A DNA stretch of 64,000 nucleotides from Darksidea phi (Eukaryota > Ascomycota > Dothideomycetes > Pleosporales > Lentitheciaceae): contig JASJFT010000100.1 of NCBI GenBank assembly GCA_030770425.1, forward strand, positions 62,001 to 126,000. The letters run 5' to 3'. The translations under genes and the position numbers were made by a program. Shown here piece after piece: positions 1 to 10,698 of this stretch. The notes beneath the pieces were generated by a model. That model ran no database searches. It had not been told where the DNA came from and was given only the letters and a program-made list of their open reading frames with translations. Each line of letters starts with the position of its first letter. Within the stretch, counting starts at the first letter, position 1.

Positions 1-782
1 GCTTCTTTGATCCTCTTAGCCTTTTCCAAGACATTCTCTACTTCTTTCGTCATAGCGCCGATAGGAGTCGCAACATGATCCATAGCAGTCCAGGCCGGAT
101 TCGATTTGTCGAAGAAGTCGGTCGCTTTAACACTCTGAGTCAACCTGAAATCGCGCCGTGCTTTCTCCACGATAGCGAGGGCTTGCTTTTCGTACTCTTG
201 CGCCGTAGAAACGGCATCCAGTGCTCGATCCAGAGCAATCTTCGCCTGGAAACACGACTCGTCGACACTAATGGTGAGTTCCCGAACCGCTTCTCGGTGA
301 TGGAGCAGGATGTAGTGCCATGCCGGGAGGGATGCCACAATGAGCCATACAAAGGAGAAAGGGAGTAGCATGTCAGCGACGAGGATCAACCCGAAGGTCC
401 ATGTGCCCAAATAGGTATCGAATATGTTGATGAGAGGCTTCCATTGCAGATATGCGTACCGCAAGTGGCAGGAAAATGATGTAGACTTGTACACAAAAAG
501 CAACAGCGTCACAGCGATGACAATGGTACTGTGTGGAAATACCTCCTTGGATGGAGAGATCTGGGTGTTGAAAAAGCGGGGCCAGGCGTAAAATGCGACG
601 ATGAAGCTAACAACTAAGTTGGTTAGCGAAGGTTTAAAGTGGCACGTTCAGCTCTGTCGAGCAAATATACCTTTATGGTTTTCCGCCAAACGCATAATGG
701 TTTGTAATAAGCCCAAGACCTCCTGCACAAGTGGGTTTGATTCAGCATCCCCAGAGAAACGCTTGGGCTGATTGGATTCCAT
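1..782 (-). CDS. membrane protein with coiled-coil tail, truncated by window edge
   Basis: Two exons on the minus strand, 671..782 and 1..613, with a GT-AG intron at 614..670 that joins in phase 1. The start is the ATG at 782. After a polar N-terminus ending LLQTIMRLAENHK, there are three hydrophobic stretches (about residues 38-50, 63-76 and 108-135) that look like membrane segments. A charged region follows (FQAKIALDRALDAVSTAQEY) that reads as amphipathic helix or coiled coil and runs off the left edge, so the C-terminus is missing. I do not recognise a family. Integral membrane location is inferred from hydrophobicity only. It is divergent from the HET-like gene at 1457. Confidence 0.65.
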
Positions 783-1456
783 GGCTTCGAATCAGTACGG
801 CGTGAACTGTAAGTGTGTTCCGCTTCTTCGAATTCGAAAAGGGGAGATGGCTAGGTGTTCTTAGGCTAGTATGTGCGCCCGTGAGTAGACACTTCACGCC
901 ATAATAATCGACCCGGCACTTCTGCGCGGGGACAATGTTCAGCTGAGAAGCTATTGAATTACTCTTATTAATATGCTCTCAAACCAATCGAGTAACTAGC
1001 CATACCATTTCCGGTGTTTCAGCCCAGCCCGGTACGCACCACGCCTAATCCGACACTTCGGATCCTGCCCATCTTACACAGAAGTAGGCGACACATCATC
1101 TTGCGCCGAAACACCCTTTAGGATAGGCCACTGATTAGCTACGTTCTCCCCGAGCCCATACATAGTCATGTATGCGGTGAAACATTAGGACAGCTTGAAG
1201 GAGGTTACTGACGCGTATTGATCAAACTCTGATCCTCAGTGATATCCCAGCGGTTGATTGATAATTACCGCCGAGACATGGGCAAGCGATTAACAATCAG
1301 TATGCAGACATGGTCCAGCCGTACATCTTATGCCGAGGCTCTAGACAATATGTCAACGCAAGCAAGAGCAAACTTTAACTGATACTTACGTCTTAATTCT
1401 TGTATTGCCTACTCTACATATCACCTTTCACTACGTCCTTTTGACCGAAGCTCGCT
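783..1456. other. divergent intergenic region
   Basis: About 670 bp between two divergently transcribed genes. It holds no convincing ORF, RNA gene or repeat that I can see. It presumably contains both promoters. Confidence 0.5.
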
Positions 1457-3903
1457 ATGGTTTCTCCACGATCACTCATTGCGAACATCCGGCGGAATGA
1501 GACCTCTTCAATACTCGGCTATGGAAGAATCTTCGAGTACGGCCCGCAAGAGTCCCAGACACATGGGGCATTCCGAACAATTTCCACAACAGCTCTACTT
1601 AGCCATTCAGTCGAGATTCAAGTTTGGGAATGGTCCGACCTTCGATACGGTCATCATGGAAACAAGAAACACAACTACCGGTCCTTCGTTGCGATATCCC
1701 ACGTATGGCACATGAGAGACCCAATCCTAGAGCGTATGGAGCAGAACGAGGACATCTTGACCGTCCAGACAGACTCGCAAAGCATGCCTCAATTTCGAAT
1801 GAGTTGGGAAGTACTCAGGACTATGGCAAAGCTAGCAAAGCACGCAAGTGTGGACTGGATCTGTCTAGATCTGCTGTGCATGGACGAAGTAAACAAGCCA
1901 GATCCGAGCTTCCCCAGCACAGACGATTTTGAGAAAGCATACCAGATTAGCAATATGGTCAACATATACGAATGGAGTGATCAGGTGGTCATCGTGGTCG
2001 GTGGCCTCGGCGGCATCCAGGATGCGGAAGAGAGATCCGAATATATGAATCGCGCATGGACGTTAGAGTGCACCCTGAACCGGCATGATCAGACCTGGGT
2101 TCTTATCGATTGGGACTATGCCGACAAATTCAAGGTTACTAAAAGCCACATTGGGCCGTTCAATGTCGATCTCTACCCAGTTGGTGATTACAACAGGATT
2201 GAATTTCAGACTCTTTTACAACTTCCCCGGCATCTCGGCAGGAGCAATACAGATTCGGATTTTCCCTATAATTTCCGGATAAGATGTCTCGACGGCATAG
2301 AAGGTGGGAACGTTGCCAAGACTGCAAAATCTGCCTTGATAGATTACTTCAGCATGTACAAAAAGAAAAGGCGAGGAGCCAAAGAAGGTAGAGAGGTAGC
2401 AATTTGGCAAAGCATGCTCCTCCGCACCTCGGGCAACACCAAAGACGTCATCTACAGTGTCCAAGGAATGCTTGGTCTGGAGATAGACCCATATCGCAAT
2501 GACAGGAACGTCCAACAACTCTTCAATGACCTTGCGTTGAAGACTGCCGTTTCCGGAAGACCCTGTTGGCTATCCATTGGACCGGTGACTGGGTCCAAGA
2601 TCCTCCGTGTTCCTGAATCGCGCCTTTTATACGAGGCTCCGCAGTTCTCAGACAGTAACAAAACCCCTTTTTACATGATGAATGGAAAAGAAATCTGCTC
2701 TGGGAACCTCGTCGGTCGAGAGAATGGGTATATCCGGTCTTACGATATTAAATTCCTGACGGTATCCCTGCCGCACATAATTTGTGCGAAGGTCTTACGT
2801 GCCACCAATAAATCAGTGCCAAAAGCGAAAATGGGAGAAGGGCGGAGGAGATTCATAATGTCTGCTAAAGGTGTCCCTAAGGGACGATGCGTATACACTG
2901 GGACACCTTCGAGTTACTGTCTAATAGTCGGCCTTATCGGCGTCTACCGTAAATACTCGTCATATCCTTACAAAGGTCAAACCGCTATCATCTTCATTAA
3001 ACGCAAGGGTCATGAGTGGGTGCATACTGGAGATGGTGTCTTTAAGCTATCCAAATCAAAATTGCCGACGCAGCGCTATCACTTGAGGATGGGAAAAGGA
3101 TCACAATCATTCAAGAGGTGGTGGAAATGCGATTGCACTCGTAAGCATGGTAAGAAGAAGCTTTACTCGAATTACGGCATTGTTCTCATACGGGACTTCA
3201 TACCGATGGATCGGGAAAGGGAAATCATCTGGGTAGGATACACGGTTCGTTTCCATTTTGTTACACCTTCCCTTCATCTCTTCTTTACCTCGTCCATCCA
3301 TAGATATAGGAGGCTCGGCACTAACCACATTTACAGGGAGATAAAGTCCCAAAGCGACACCGCCATTGGTACAATTGCACCGTTTGGCACAACCCGTCTG
3401 CCCCTCCACAAGGCTTCGGCGATCCCAACACTCCTCCAATCGTTTCTCTCATCCTCATCCGCTACGTGTCACGCAATTCGCGTAATCTACCGTCATACTG
3501 CTCACAACTCCATTGGCGTTCCTTCGTCGTTGCTGCGAGGATTAATGTGGAGTACTCCGGTGGCAATTTCGCCCTCCAGACCGTTGGCGGTATGCTTGAA
3601 CAGATAGATCAAAGGCCAGAGAGCTTTACGACGCAGCAGGCGTTTAGATACCAGGTTGCCGTTGAGTTTAGTGACGAGGTTGCTTATTTGCTGATGCGCA
3701 AGGGCGCCAGCGGGGATACGCCAAAGGCCTGGGAGCTCAAAGCCCCCGCATTCTACCGTAGGAAAGATATTTACCCAAGTAGAAAAAGATGGATGAAGAC
3801 TGCGGCATCGGGAGCCTATATAGCTACTATTGAGGGCTGGGCTTTGGATAGTGATGCAGGCTCTGCAGTAAGTGGGAAGGACTTTGACCAGTTCGATCGC
3901 TAA
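1457..3903 (+). CDS. atypical HET-domain (heterokaryon incompatibility-like) protein
   Basis: Exons 1457..3232 and 3337..3903 around a 104-bp intron (GTAGGA...ACAG, phase 0) give about 780 residues. The N-terminal part follows the HET layout: FVAISHVW near residue 77, WICLDLLCMDE near 135 (canonical WIDSLCI.QDD), NMVNIYEWSDQVVIVVGG near 168 and a later RAWTLEC. HET domains trigger incompatibility cell death in filamentous ascomycetes; that role is family knowledge, not shown here. The WIDSLC block is altered (CLDLLC), so this is a divergent member. The C-terminal two thirds match nothing I recognise; they include a Lys/Arg-rich stretch around residues 545-575. A longer unspliced ORF exists, but its tail past 3232 is low-complexity intron read-through, whereas the spliced tail is a good globular sequence ending at a TAA. 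Confidence 0.75.
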
Positions 3904-4024
3904 GCGTGGAACTTCACGAATTAATATCGCAATGCCCTCCCATAGTTCCTTCAATCTCATAAACGGGTTGCTTTTCCTAATGCTCGCATCTGCGTCTCAT
4001 GTTGCTGTGTATAATATGACTTTC

Positions 4025-4118
4025 CTATCCCCTCCCCCAGGAGCTTGGGCCACTACCCGGCGTGACGTCACGTTGGCTCCTGGGCTGGCTGTATTTTTCG
4101 TGATTCTAATCACCTTAT
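4025..4118 (+). repeat. repeat family R2, copy 1
   Basis: A block of about 95 bp beginning near CCCCTCCCCCAGGAGCTTGG and running through GACGTCACGTTGGCTCCTGG. It recurs in inverted orientation at 19447..19546 at roughly 90% identity by eye, and as a short fragment at 24270..24316. The rest of 3904..4183 shows nothing else. Confidence 0.75.
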
Positions 4119-4306
4119 TGTGTTTCAATGTTTCGACATCTCACGCAACAGCACAGGCAGCAACTACACGACAATGACACGCCTCAATGTTCGAAACATC
4201 ACCTCGTCGCTCAGGATCGACAGTACTGTGTACAGCTAGCTCTACAGTTCTACAGCTCTATCATCTTGTATAAGGTGCGGGTAGAGCACCTCTACTGTGT
4301 GCAACC

Positions 4307-4441
4307 TGTTAGTTAGGGAACCCTATCATATATAGGACCTCATTCACTCTGCCTGAGTACGGGCCTTATACCTTCGCGTATATATAGGCCCTAAGTTCGG
4401 TATATAGATTAATTAATCAAGTACTCTACTCTATACTAAGA
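4307..4441 (+). repeat. 5' LTR
   Basis: 135 bp, nearly identical to the 3' LTR. Across the aligned LTRs I count seven single-base differences after the first few bases; in all seven the 5' LTR has A or T where the 3' LTR has G or C. All lie in the half next to the interior. Confidence 0.88.
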
Positions 4442-4789
4442 GGTTATAAGCCCCTAGACGCTAAAACTACGTATACGAAGCTAATCTAGTCGTAACGACT
4501 CTCTATATATAAAGTATACTATTTAAGATATTAAATATTATAAACGTTAATATCCTCTTTAGTAAGTAATTTATTAAACTTTCTAGACCCGAGAACTATA
4601 ACTTATAGAAGAAGTAAGTCGAAAAGCTCGTATACCTATATAGAATCTAGTATTTTATTAACGACTTAGAATATATTCTTAAACGGCCTATACTACTACT
4701 TATCCCTAGTATCTATATAGATACTCCTTCTATCTTAGCTAGTAGCGAGAGTACCTCCTCCGTTACTACCCGCGCCGGTACTCGCCGTA

Positions 4790-5396
4790 CTTAACCTATT
4801 ACTACTATAGACACCGCCGATTATAATATTAAGATTACTACCTATAAGCTCGACCTTAATAACTACCGAGATAACGATAATTACGTTTATTTTACTCTTA
4901 TTATACTCGAATACTCTATCGAGGATTATATCTAGAAGAATATTTCTAATAAAGGTCGTTCCTATCCCTATATATACTAGATCGATCTTTAACGTAGCTA
5001 CTAAGCTAATTAAGGTATCCGTCTAGATCGTATCTTTCGTTATATAGGTAAGATTAAGCTAGTCGACTTTAAGTTACTACGCGAATACCTAGTTCAATAT
5101 AATAAGCTCTATAAGGATATTAAGGACGCTGGTAGTAGCTATAGCCGAGGATAGCTAATTACCGATATTATTATAGGACTACTACTACACTATAATAGCT
5201 TTGTCGATTAGTACTACTACAACCGCGACAATACCGCTATCGACGACAATCACTACGCTGTCTTCTACACCAAGCTCCTTCGATAGGCTAAGGATCATCA
5301 GGAGCGTTGGGAACAACAAGACAAGGAACGAGAGGCCAAGACCAAGGACAAGACCAAGAACAAACCCGACGGTCAGGGGGCCCGCAAACGTCCTTA
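4790..5396 (+). pseudogene. decayed Copia-type gag fragment
   Basis: The frame reading through 5060..5396 gives a gag-like helical sequence (KIKLVDFKLLREYLVQYNKL, then HYAVFYTKLLRWAKDHQERW if TAG is read as mutated TGG), a Lys-rich tail and a stop just before the 3' LTR. Several in-frame TAG codons sit where Trp is expected, as RIP produces. It is not translatable as it stands. The 5' boundary is approximate. Confidence 0.6.
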
Positions 5397-5397
5397 G

Positions 5398-5530
5398 TGC
5401 TTTAGGGAACCCTATCATATATAGGACCTCATTCACTCTGCCTGAGTACGGGCCTTATGCCTTCGCGTATATATAGGCCCTGAGTTCGGTACATAGATCA
5501 ATCAATCAAGTGCTCTGCTCTATACTAAGA
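5398..5530 (+). repeat. 3' LTR
   Basis: 133 bp. It begins TGCTTTAGGG where the 5' LTR has TGTTAGTTAGGG, and both end CTATACTAAGA. It is followed directly by the CAACC target duplication. Confidence 0.88.
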
Positions 5531-5598
5531 CAACCCCTACTCTGTTTCGTGTGGGCCTTACAAAAGGGACTCCCACCGTGCAAACCCAAAACAAAACA

Positions 5599-7402
5599 TC
5601 ATGACCGTGTCTTACGCGTAGCAAAATACAGCGGCAACAGCGAAATGCCCAGGACAACCAACAAAAGCGGACCAGCAACAGCCCAATAGATCCAGAACCT
5701 CCCACCCCAAGGATTCGCCTCAGCCGACATACTAAACAAACTCGCCACAAAGCTTAGTGGGATGAAGACGAGCGCCATATACGTCAACTGCTTGATATGT
5801 GCTGACTCGATCAAACCTCGCCGCGTATCCGTCAGCTGCAGTATCGATGTCGCGGTCGAGACCACAGTATCGAAGAAAACCCCCCACTGGTTAATCTGAC
5901 TAGACAGGTAATCAATGTCATCGAGAATATCGCCCCAGACTTCCTGGTCCTTCTCATGGCGTCGATGACGACTAATAAACCGGTGCATGAGGTGGAGTTT
6001 GTGTACGCTTCGCCTGCTGCGACGCCGCCAGGGTTGCATCGCTCCGAAGTCGTGGGGTTGCAGTTTCAGGTCGAGATGATACATTTCGTTCTCGTAGTGC
6101 TTAACGTAGCGACTCATCAGAAGGTTGTAGAGAATCCATTCTGAGATTACGGCCTTGATGGGATAGTATGCGAGACTGAGCGTTGTTGGGTTGGCGATGG
6201 AGAAGCCTGGCGGATCAAAGTTGGTGAAGCAGTGGAAAAGGCTTTGCGCTAGAGAATTGGTTGCATACCCGGGACTACGTGCCTGCGAACGATAACCTGA
6301 TGTTGTAAAATTAGAGTATGGAACTGGCTCTACCAATTGCCCGAAACCTCCTTGTAGTGGGGCTTGAGGAACTCGGTTCACAGCCGTTCTCGATGGCGGG
6401 AGTCGAAGTACATCTGCCGTGGTCGAATCAACGAGAATAATGCCTGCAGTAACCAAATCAGATAATGTGCAGGATAGGAATAATAGGCAAATGCCAGGCC
6501 ACCTTACACAGCCAGGTTCCGCCATCGAACTGTTTCCGCAGAACAGAACAGCAGCTCCGAGGAACCCCAATGTTCACCCCCTCAAGTGCAGGTGTCTGTT
6601 CCACACTCCTTGGTACATTGATATCGGTCATCAGTCTTTCTCCCTGCCCTATGGCTAAGCTACCCAGTCTCAAGGTCCGCTGGAAATGCAGATGTATCGC
6701 ATTTTCATCTTGGGTGAACCTAGATGGGTTGATGGCCACGACCGGTGGCGGTGGTCTCTTCTCGAGATCAAAAAACGAAGTGTCGATGTAAGTGGCAAAG
6801 AACATTGGGTCCATATCTAGTGTCCTCCCGAGATACTCAATTGTACGCGCATCTATATCTTCGATAATGAGGACTCGCCCGGCAACAGTCCACTGCGGAA
6901 CGACTCCTGGGCGGCAGCCTGCCTGGTTTTCCAAACTCTGACCGACCTTCTCGGAGAATGGCGAGTTGTTGCCATGCCCTCCATTGAAGATCCTCGCTAT
7001 CACTTCTTGTAGGCTCGAAGTGGCCCAAGACCGTCTGGGAAGCTCTTCTTTTGAATGCTCAACGCACAAATACTGGGTTGTGTTTCTCGATTGCTGTCTA
7101 TTTCTTTCGAGGAATTGTAGTAAACCTGAGAGCGATGGAAGCGAAGTTGTTTGAGCGCGGACGTAGTCCTCATACGAGATATGCATGTTGAGACGATGGG
7201 TTAAGCGGTCTCTCATCTCTACCAACTCCAGATTCGTCTCGTTATATACGGGCACATTGCGTGGTCCAATCATGTTGTTGGAAGGCACAGCCCCGCCATC
7301 TGCCGGTTTCGGTTCACCGGCGGCAAGCCACCATGCACATAAGCGGTATACCTCGGCCTGGCACCTCACAAAATTTTTACACCCAGTCCAGCCGGAAATC
7401 AT
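5599..7402 (-). CDS. CorA-like magnesium-transporter-family membrane protein
   Basis: Exons 6508..7402 and 5599..6443 around a 64-bp intron (GTAAGG...TGCAG, phase 1) give about 579 residues from the first ATG (7402). The frame stays open to 7477, but only with a non-ATG start. The C-terminal third has the CorA-like arrangement: a long helical region (WGDILDDIDYLSSQINQWG, then TATSILQLTDTRRGLIESAH) followed by two membrane helices, IKQLTYMALVFIPLSFVASL and FWIYWAVAGPLLLVVLGISL. The canonical GMN signature after the first helix reads FSM, as in many fungal CorA-like proteins whose transport activity is unproven. The N-terminal 330 residues match nothing I recognise. It is divergent from the RelA/SpoT gene with 204 bp between starts, so the two may share a promoter. 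Confidence 0.82.
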
Positions 7403-7606
7403 CCCATTATTCTCGAAGTACCCGCCAGGAGCCGCGAGGTTAAGGTACAGAACTACAGCCCTTGTCCACGTAACCACCCTTTAGTAGCACCCAAAAGGTT
7501 CTCCCATTGTGATACAGTCGTCTTGTAATTTGTCAGTTCGCTTCTAGTGTTCCGTACCTTGGCCTTGTGCGCCCTCTTGATTCCAACTCTTCAGTCACTT
7601 CCCAAT
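7403..7606. promoter_or_regulatory. shared divergent promoter region
   Basis: Only 204 bp separate the ATG codons of the CorA-like and RelA/SpoT genes. Any promoter elements must be shared or back to back. I see no strong TATA box. Confidence 0.45.
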
Positions 7607-9748
7607 ATGTTGGACACACCCAAGTTAAAGCTAAAAATTGTCGACAATTTTGTCAAGAGTTGGCGGGACATTAGCTCGGTGTACGAAAGGCTGGCCCTCG
7701 AGGTCCGGGAGCGCTGCGAAGATGGTCTCTCGGCACGTGCAGTCAAGTGCATCATTTCGCATAGGGCGAAGCCCGGCAAGTCATTGAAAGGCTCTATCGA
7801 AAGAAGGCAGAGGACCCGCATGAGCGAAGGCAAGACCGCATACGAAAATGAAGATCAGATTAAAGATGACATGGTCGATTTGGCTGGAGTAAGGGTTGCG
7901 CTTTATTTCCCAGACGATCTACAACGGGTTCAAAAGTATATAAATGAGGACTTTGAAGAGGCCAAGCCGCCACTCGTTTGGGGTGTCAATCAGAGCGGTC
8001 AGGTTGTGAACGAAGAGATCGGAAGTCGCTTCTTAGGTTATCGCGCGACGCATTTCCGTGTACGCCTAAAGAAGGAATATGGGCATCGCGCAACGAAAGA
8101 TGAGCTGCTAGGCCGGACAGTGGAAGTACAGGTCACGTCCGTGGTAATGCACGCTTGGGCTGATATCCATCATGATTTGATATATAAACCCTATGCTGGA
8201 GCACTGTCCGCGGACGAGAGGAGAATTTTGGACCTGATCAATGGACTGGCACACACTGGTGAGGTGGCGTTGCAACAACTGCAAGCGCTACTCGAAAAAC
8301 GAGTCAATCAACTGGATCGAAAATTTGCAGATCGATACGAGCTAGGTGCCTGGTTCAAGAGCTATGTTACAGAAAGATTCAAAGACGTCTTCGAGAATCA
8401 CCCTCCACATATGGAACAGTCAAAACCGTTGTTGGATACGATTCGCCTACAGGGACTGGATACGCCGCGCGCGCTTCAAGCATGTCTAGACGATGCCCAA
8501 GCTGTGCACCCCCTTCCAAGCACAGAAAGCTGCTTTCAGCCAATAAAGGTCATTCTTGAACGCATGGAGTCCAAGTTGAGACAAGGGACTCGATCACAAT
8601 CGGTCGATATGACGCGCTGGGCACTGCTACGTATAGTCACCCGGCATATGACACCTTTGGAACAGCCAGACCAAGACCGAATAGAGAAGATCCGTCTTAG
8701 AGCAAGCATTTTCGTCAGTTCCATCAACATGGCACTTTCGTTAGGACATGACCCTGATCAAATCACGAATGTCATCCAGTACATCGCTAGGGGAGTAGGT
8801 CTCTCCGGCTGGTCGAATTTGATACTTCCCATTCTTCTTGGTGGTGATGATACCCAGGTGACCGAAGAGATGGAAGCAACCGTAGACATTCTTTGGCAAG
8901 AATACTTATCGACCTTGAACTGGAAAGTATACTTATCGATCTTGAACGCCTGTGTCCCATTTGAAGCTGAAGATACATCTGAAGATGAGGGCGAGATCAA
9001 GAATGAGGCTGATGGATTCCGAGAGCGCTATAATTCGGCTCTGCTTTGGCTAATGGGTTTTGCATTGTCTGCTGGTCTTGGTATGATGGCCTCTCCCAAT
9101 AATCTACGCATACCGGGCAACCTGAGTGAGAAGACATTTATGTGGCCGGGTGCGCTCGGCTGGCCTTCCAGAAGAGCGGAGATCATGCTTGGGGATGGAG
9201 GCAATCGTCGCAAGATGGATAGGAGTTCGACACCCCGCAAAAGGGAGGGTGAGAAGAGGCTAGAGAACCCAGACAGGAACGACGTCCCGTATAATCCTTT
9301 AACCCCCCCTCAGGTCCTTGCTCGCTCTATGTCTAAGCCACCCTCTGAGCTTGCCTTTGTGCTGTCTCGAAGCGGGAGTTGGCAGCCAAGAGGGTTTACG
9401 AGAAATAACTCTTGGTTTTACTCAAAAGCCTCTTTCATCAAGATCATGAGAGGCGAACAGTGGATAGATCTGAAACAGCCTTACTTAGAAGAGAAGAATA
9501 CTCCTAAAAAGATAGTCGGAGTAGTACCTCGAGAGTCTCGTGATTCTATAGAACTACGGTCGCGGTCACCGGGAGTCCAGAATGCTGCAGAAGAAAGAGA
9601 TGCAGCAATCAGGAAACAACAGTTGATGGAAGAAAAGATCAAAGAGCTGGAATCAATGCTTGAAGAATTCAAAGGCGCAGGCCATACTCAAAAACAAGGA
9701 AAAAAGAAAGTTTGGATTCGCAGTGTATGGAGTCCAGGTAGGTTTTGA
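7607..9748 (+). CDS. RelA/SpoT nucleotidyltransferase-domain protein
   Basis: A single-exon ORF of 713 residues from the first ATG (7607); the frame is open further upstream only with GTG. The N-terminal 200 residues carry (p)ppGpp-synthetase landmarks: basic SHRAKPGKSLKGSIERR (51-67), DLAGVRVALYFPDD (91-104), GYRATHFRV (144-152) and EVQVTSVVMHAWADIHHDLIYK (173-194), matching the E.Q...M..A....Y.K block of the family. No HD hydrolase domain is visible, so it looks synthetase-only. The middle is helical. The C-terminus is basic and Ser/Arg-rich with a short coiled coil (residues 675-705) and a Lys-rich end. Fungal members are sporadic and their product is unproven. An alternative is a toxin-type alarmone synthetase used in conflict. 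R3 begins within 10 bp of the stop. Confidence 0.85.
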   Translation: MLDTPKLKLKIVDNFVKSWRDISSVYERLALEVRERCEDGLSARAVKCIISHRAKPGKSLKGSIERRQRTRMSEGKTAYENEDQIKDDMVDLAGVRVALYFPDDLQRVQKYINEDFEEAKPPLVWGVNQSGQVVNEEIGSRFLGYRATHFRVRLKKEYGHRATKDELLGRTVEVQVTSVVMHAWADIHHDLIYKPYAGALSADERRILDLINGLAHTGEVALQQLQALLEKRVNQLDRKFADRYELGAWFKSYVTERFKDVFENHPPHMEQSKPLLDTIRLQGLDTPRALQACLDDAQAVHPLPSTESCFQPIKVILERMESKLRQGTRSQSVDMTRWALLRIVTRHMTPLEQPDQDRIEKIRLRASIFVSSINMALSLGHDPDQITNVIQYIARGVGLSGWSNLILPILLGGDDTQVTEEMEATVDILWQEYLSTLNWKVYLSILNACVPFEAEDTSEDEGEIKNEADGFRERYNSALLWLMGFALSAGLGMMASPNNLRIPGNLSEKTFMWPGALGWPSRRAEIMLGDGGNRRKMDRSSTPRKREGEKRLENPDRNDVPYNPLTPPQVLARSMSKPPSELAFVLSRSGSWQPRGFTRNNSWFYSKASFIKIMRGEQWIDLKQPYLEEKNTPKKIVGVVPRESRDSIELRSRSPGVQNAAEERDAAIRKQQLMEEKIKELESMLEEFKGAGHTQKQGKKKVWIRSVWSPGRF

Positions 9749-9757
9749 ACTTCAGTT

Positions 9758-9853
9758 TCGACCTCTATCTTTGTCAGCCCTATGGACGGCCGTCAGTGCA
9801 AACCCAGTTCCAGCGCTGAAACGCCAAGTAATTTCTATCGTCTTCCGTATTTG
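9758..9853 (+). repeat. repeat family R3, copy 1
   Basis: About 96 bp from CAGTTTCGACCTCTAT through TTCCAGCGCTGAAACGCC to TCTTCCGTAT. The second copy is at 20165..20285. It lies immediately after the RelA/SpoT stop codon and immediately before an R1 copy. Confidence 0.75.
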
Positions 9854-9854
9854 T

Positions 9855-10042
9855 TTTGGATCTGTACGTGGGAGTCTCTTTTGTAAGGTCCGCACGAAGC
9901 ACAATAGGAGTTTTTACATAGTAGAGGTGCTATACCCACACCTTATACACACCAATAGAGCTGTAGAGCTGTACACATTACTGTCGATCTTGAGCGACGA
10001 GGTGATGTTTCGGACATCGAGCATTGAGACGAAGACCACAGT
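9855..10042 (+). repeat. repeat family R1, copy 2
   Basis: The most complete uninterrupted R1 copy, from TTTTGGATCTGTACG to the GAGCATTGAG region. The low A/T decay makes it the best reference for the family. Confidence 0.78.
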
Positions 10043-10164
10043 AACTCTATAAGGGTTGCTCATTCCTAAAGTACTAAGTCTAACGCCTATAACCTTATTA
10101 GCTTTTCTTACCTAGTTCCCGTAGTACACTCGCCGCAAGAGGCCGACGACGAAGGTGGGGGATA

Positions 10165-10260
10165 GGTACATGGTGAACGAGTGGATGAAAGAATGGACAG
10201 ATTAGTGAATGAATGAACGAGTGAATGACTGATCAGATGAATGAATGGAGAATGTCAGGC
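10165..10260 (+). repeat. imperfect GAAT/GAGT short tandem repeat
   Basis: Repeated GAATGAATGAACGAGTGAATGA-type units of 4 bp, imperfect. Simple-sequence DNA with no coding signal. Confidence 0.6.
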
Positions 10261-10698
10261 GGAAAAAGATTGCAAATGGTTTTGCCTAGTGTCCGGCTTG
10301 CGGCTTATCACAAGCGCTTGCAATCTGTTCATGGAGAGGGTCTAGAATTACTTCCGCCGTCCCATGAACCTTGCGATGGAAGTCCCTCCTATCTACCGGT
10401 ACAGTGATAATACCTAAGCGCCCGCCCCAATGATCCCTGTCACTGTTTACAAAAACGGAAAGTGTTACCCCTAGAGCGAAGATCGCGCGGCCGCCAAGCG
10501 ACTACTACTGACTCACTCGCCCCTCCACTTCGCCAGTTTCATGACTTGAATTTCGCGCCTCGTCTACAAGGCCCTCCCATGAACGGGCGATACCGTGGGG
10601 GGAGGCCCGCGCATGGAAGCTACGAGAATCAAATACCTCGTTTTATATACGTTTTTGCTAGCACCCAGAGGTACCAAATTCCGCCCTATTCCACTACA

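Larger units (their letters stand above)
4307..5530 (+). mobile_element. non-autonomous gag-only LTR retroelement, RIP-mutated
   Basis: A complete 1,224-bp element with two LTRs (4307..4441 and 5398..5530) and a perfect 5-bp target duplication CAACC at 4302..4306 and 5531..5535. LTR termini are TG...CTAAGA. The interior is AT-rich and holds only a decayed gag-like frame; there is no room for protease, integrase or reverse transcriptase. This fits a TR-GAG type (terminal repeats plus gag) that would depend on a related Copia element. It interrupts an R1 repeat, so it inserted after R1 had spread. Confidence 0.88.
4184..5598 (-). repeat. repeat family R1, copy 1 (split by an LTR element)
   Basis: Minus-strand copy of a dispersed repeat of about 185 bp, consensus core TAAGGTCCGCACGAAACACAG ... 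AGTAGAGGTGC ... ATAATAGAGCTGTAGAGCTG ... GCGACGAGGTGATG. The right half is 4184..4306 and the left half 5531..5598; the sequence resumes correctly after the retroelement between them. The left end abuts the stop codon (5599) of the CorA-like gene. Other copies are at 9855, 19208, 25012 (partial), 60818 (split) and 61575 (partial). Confidence 0.8.
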
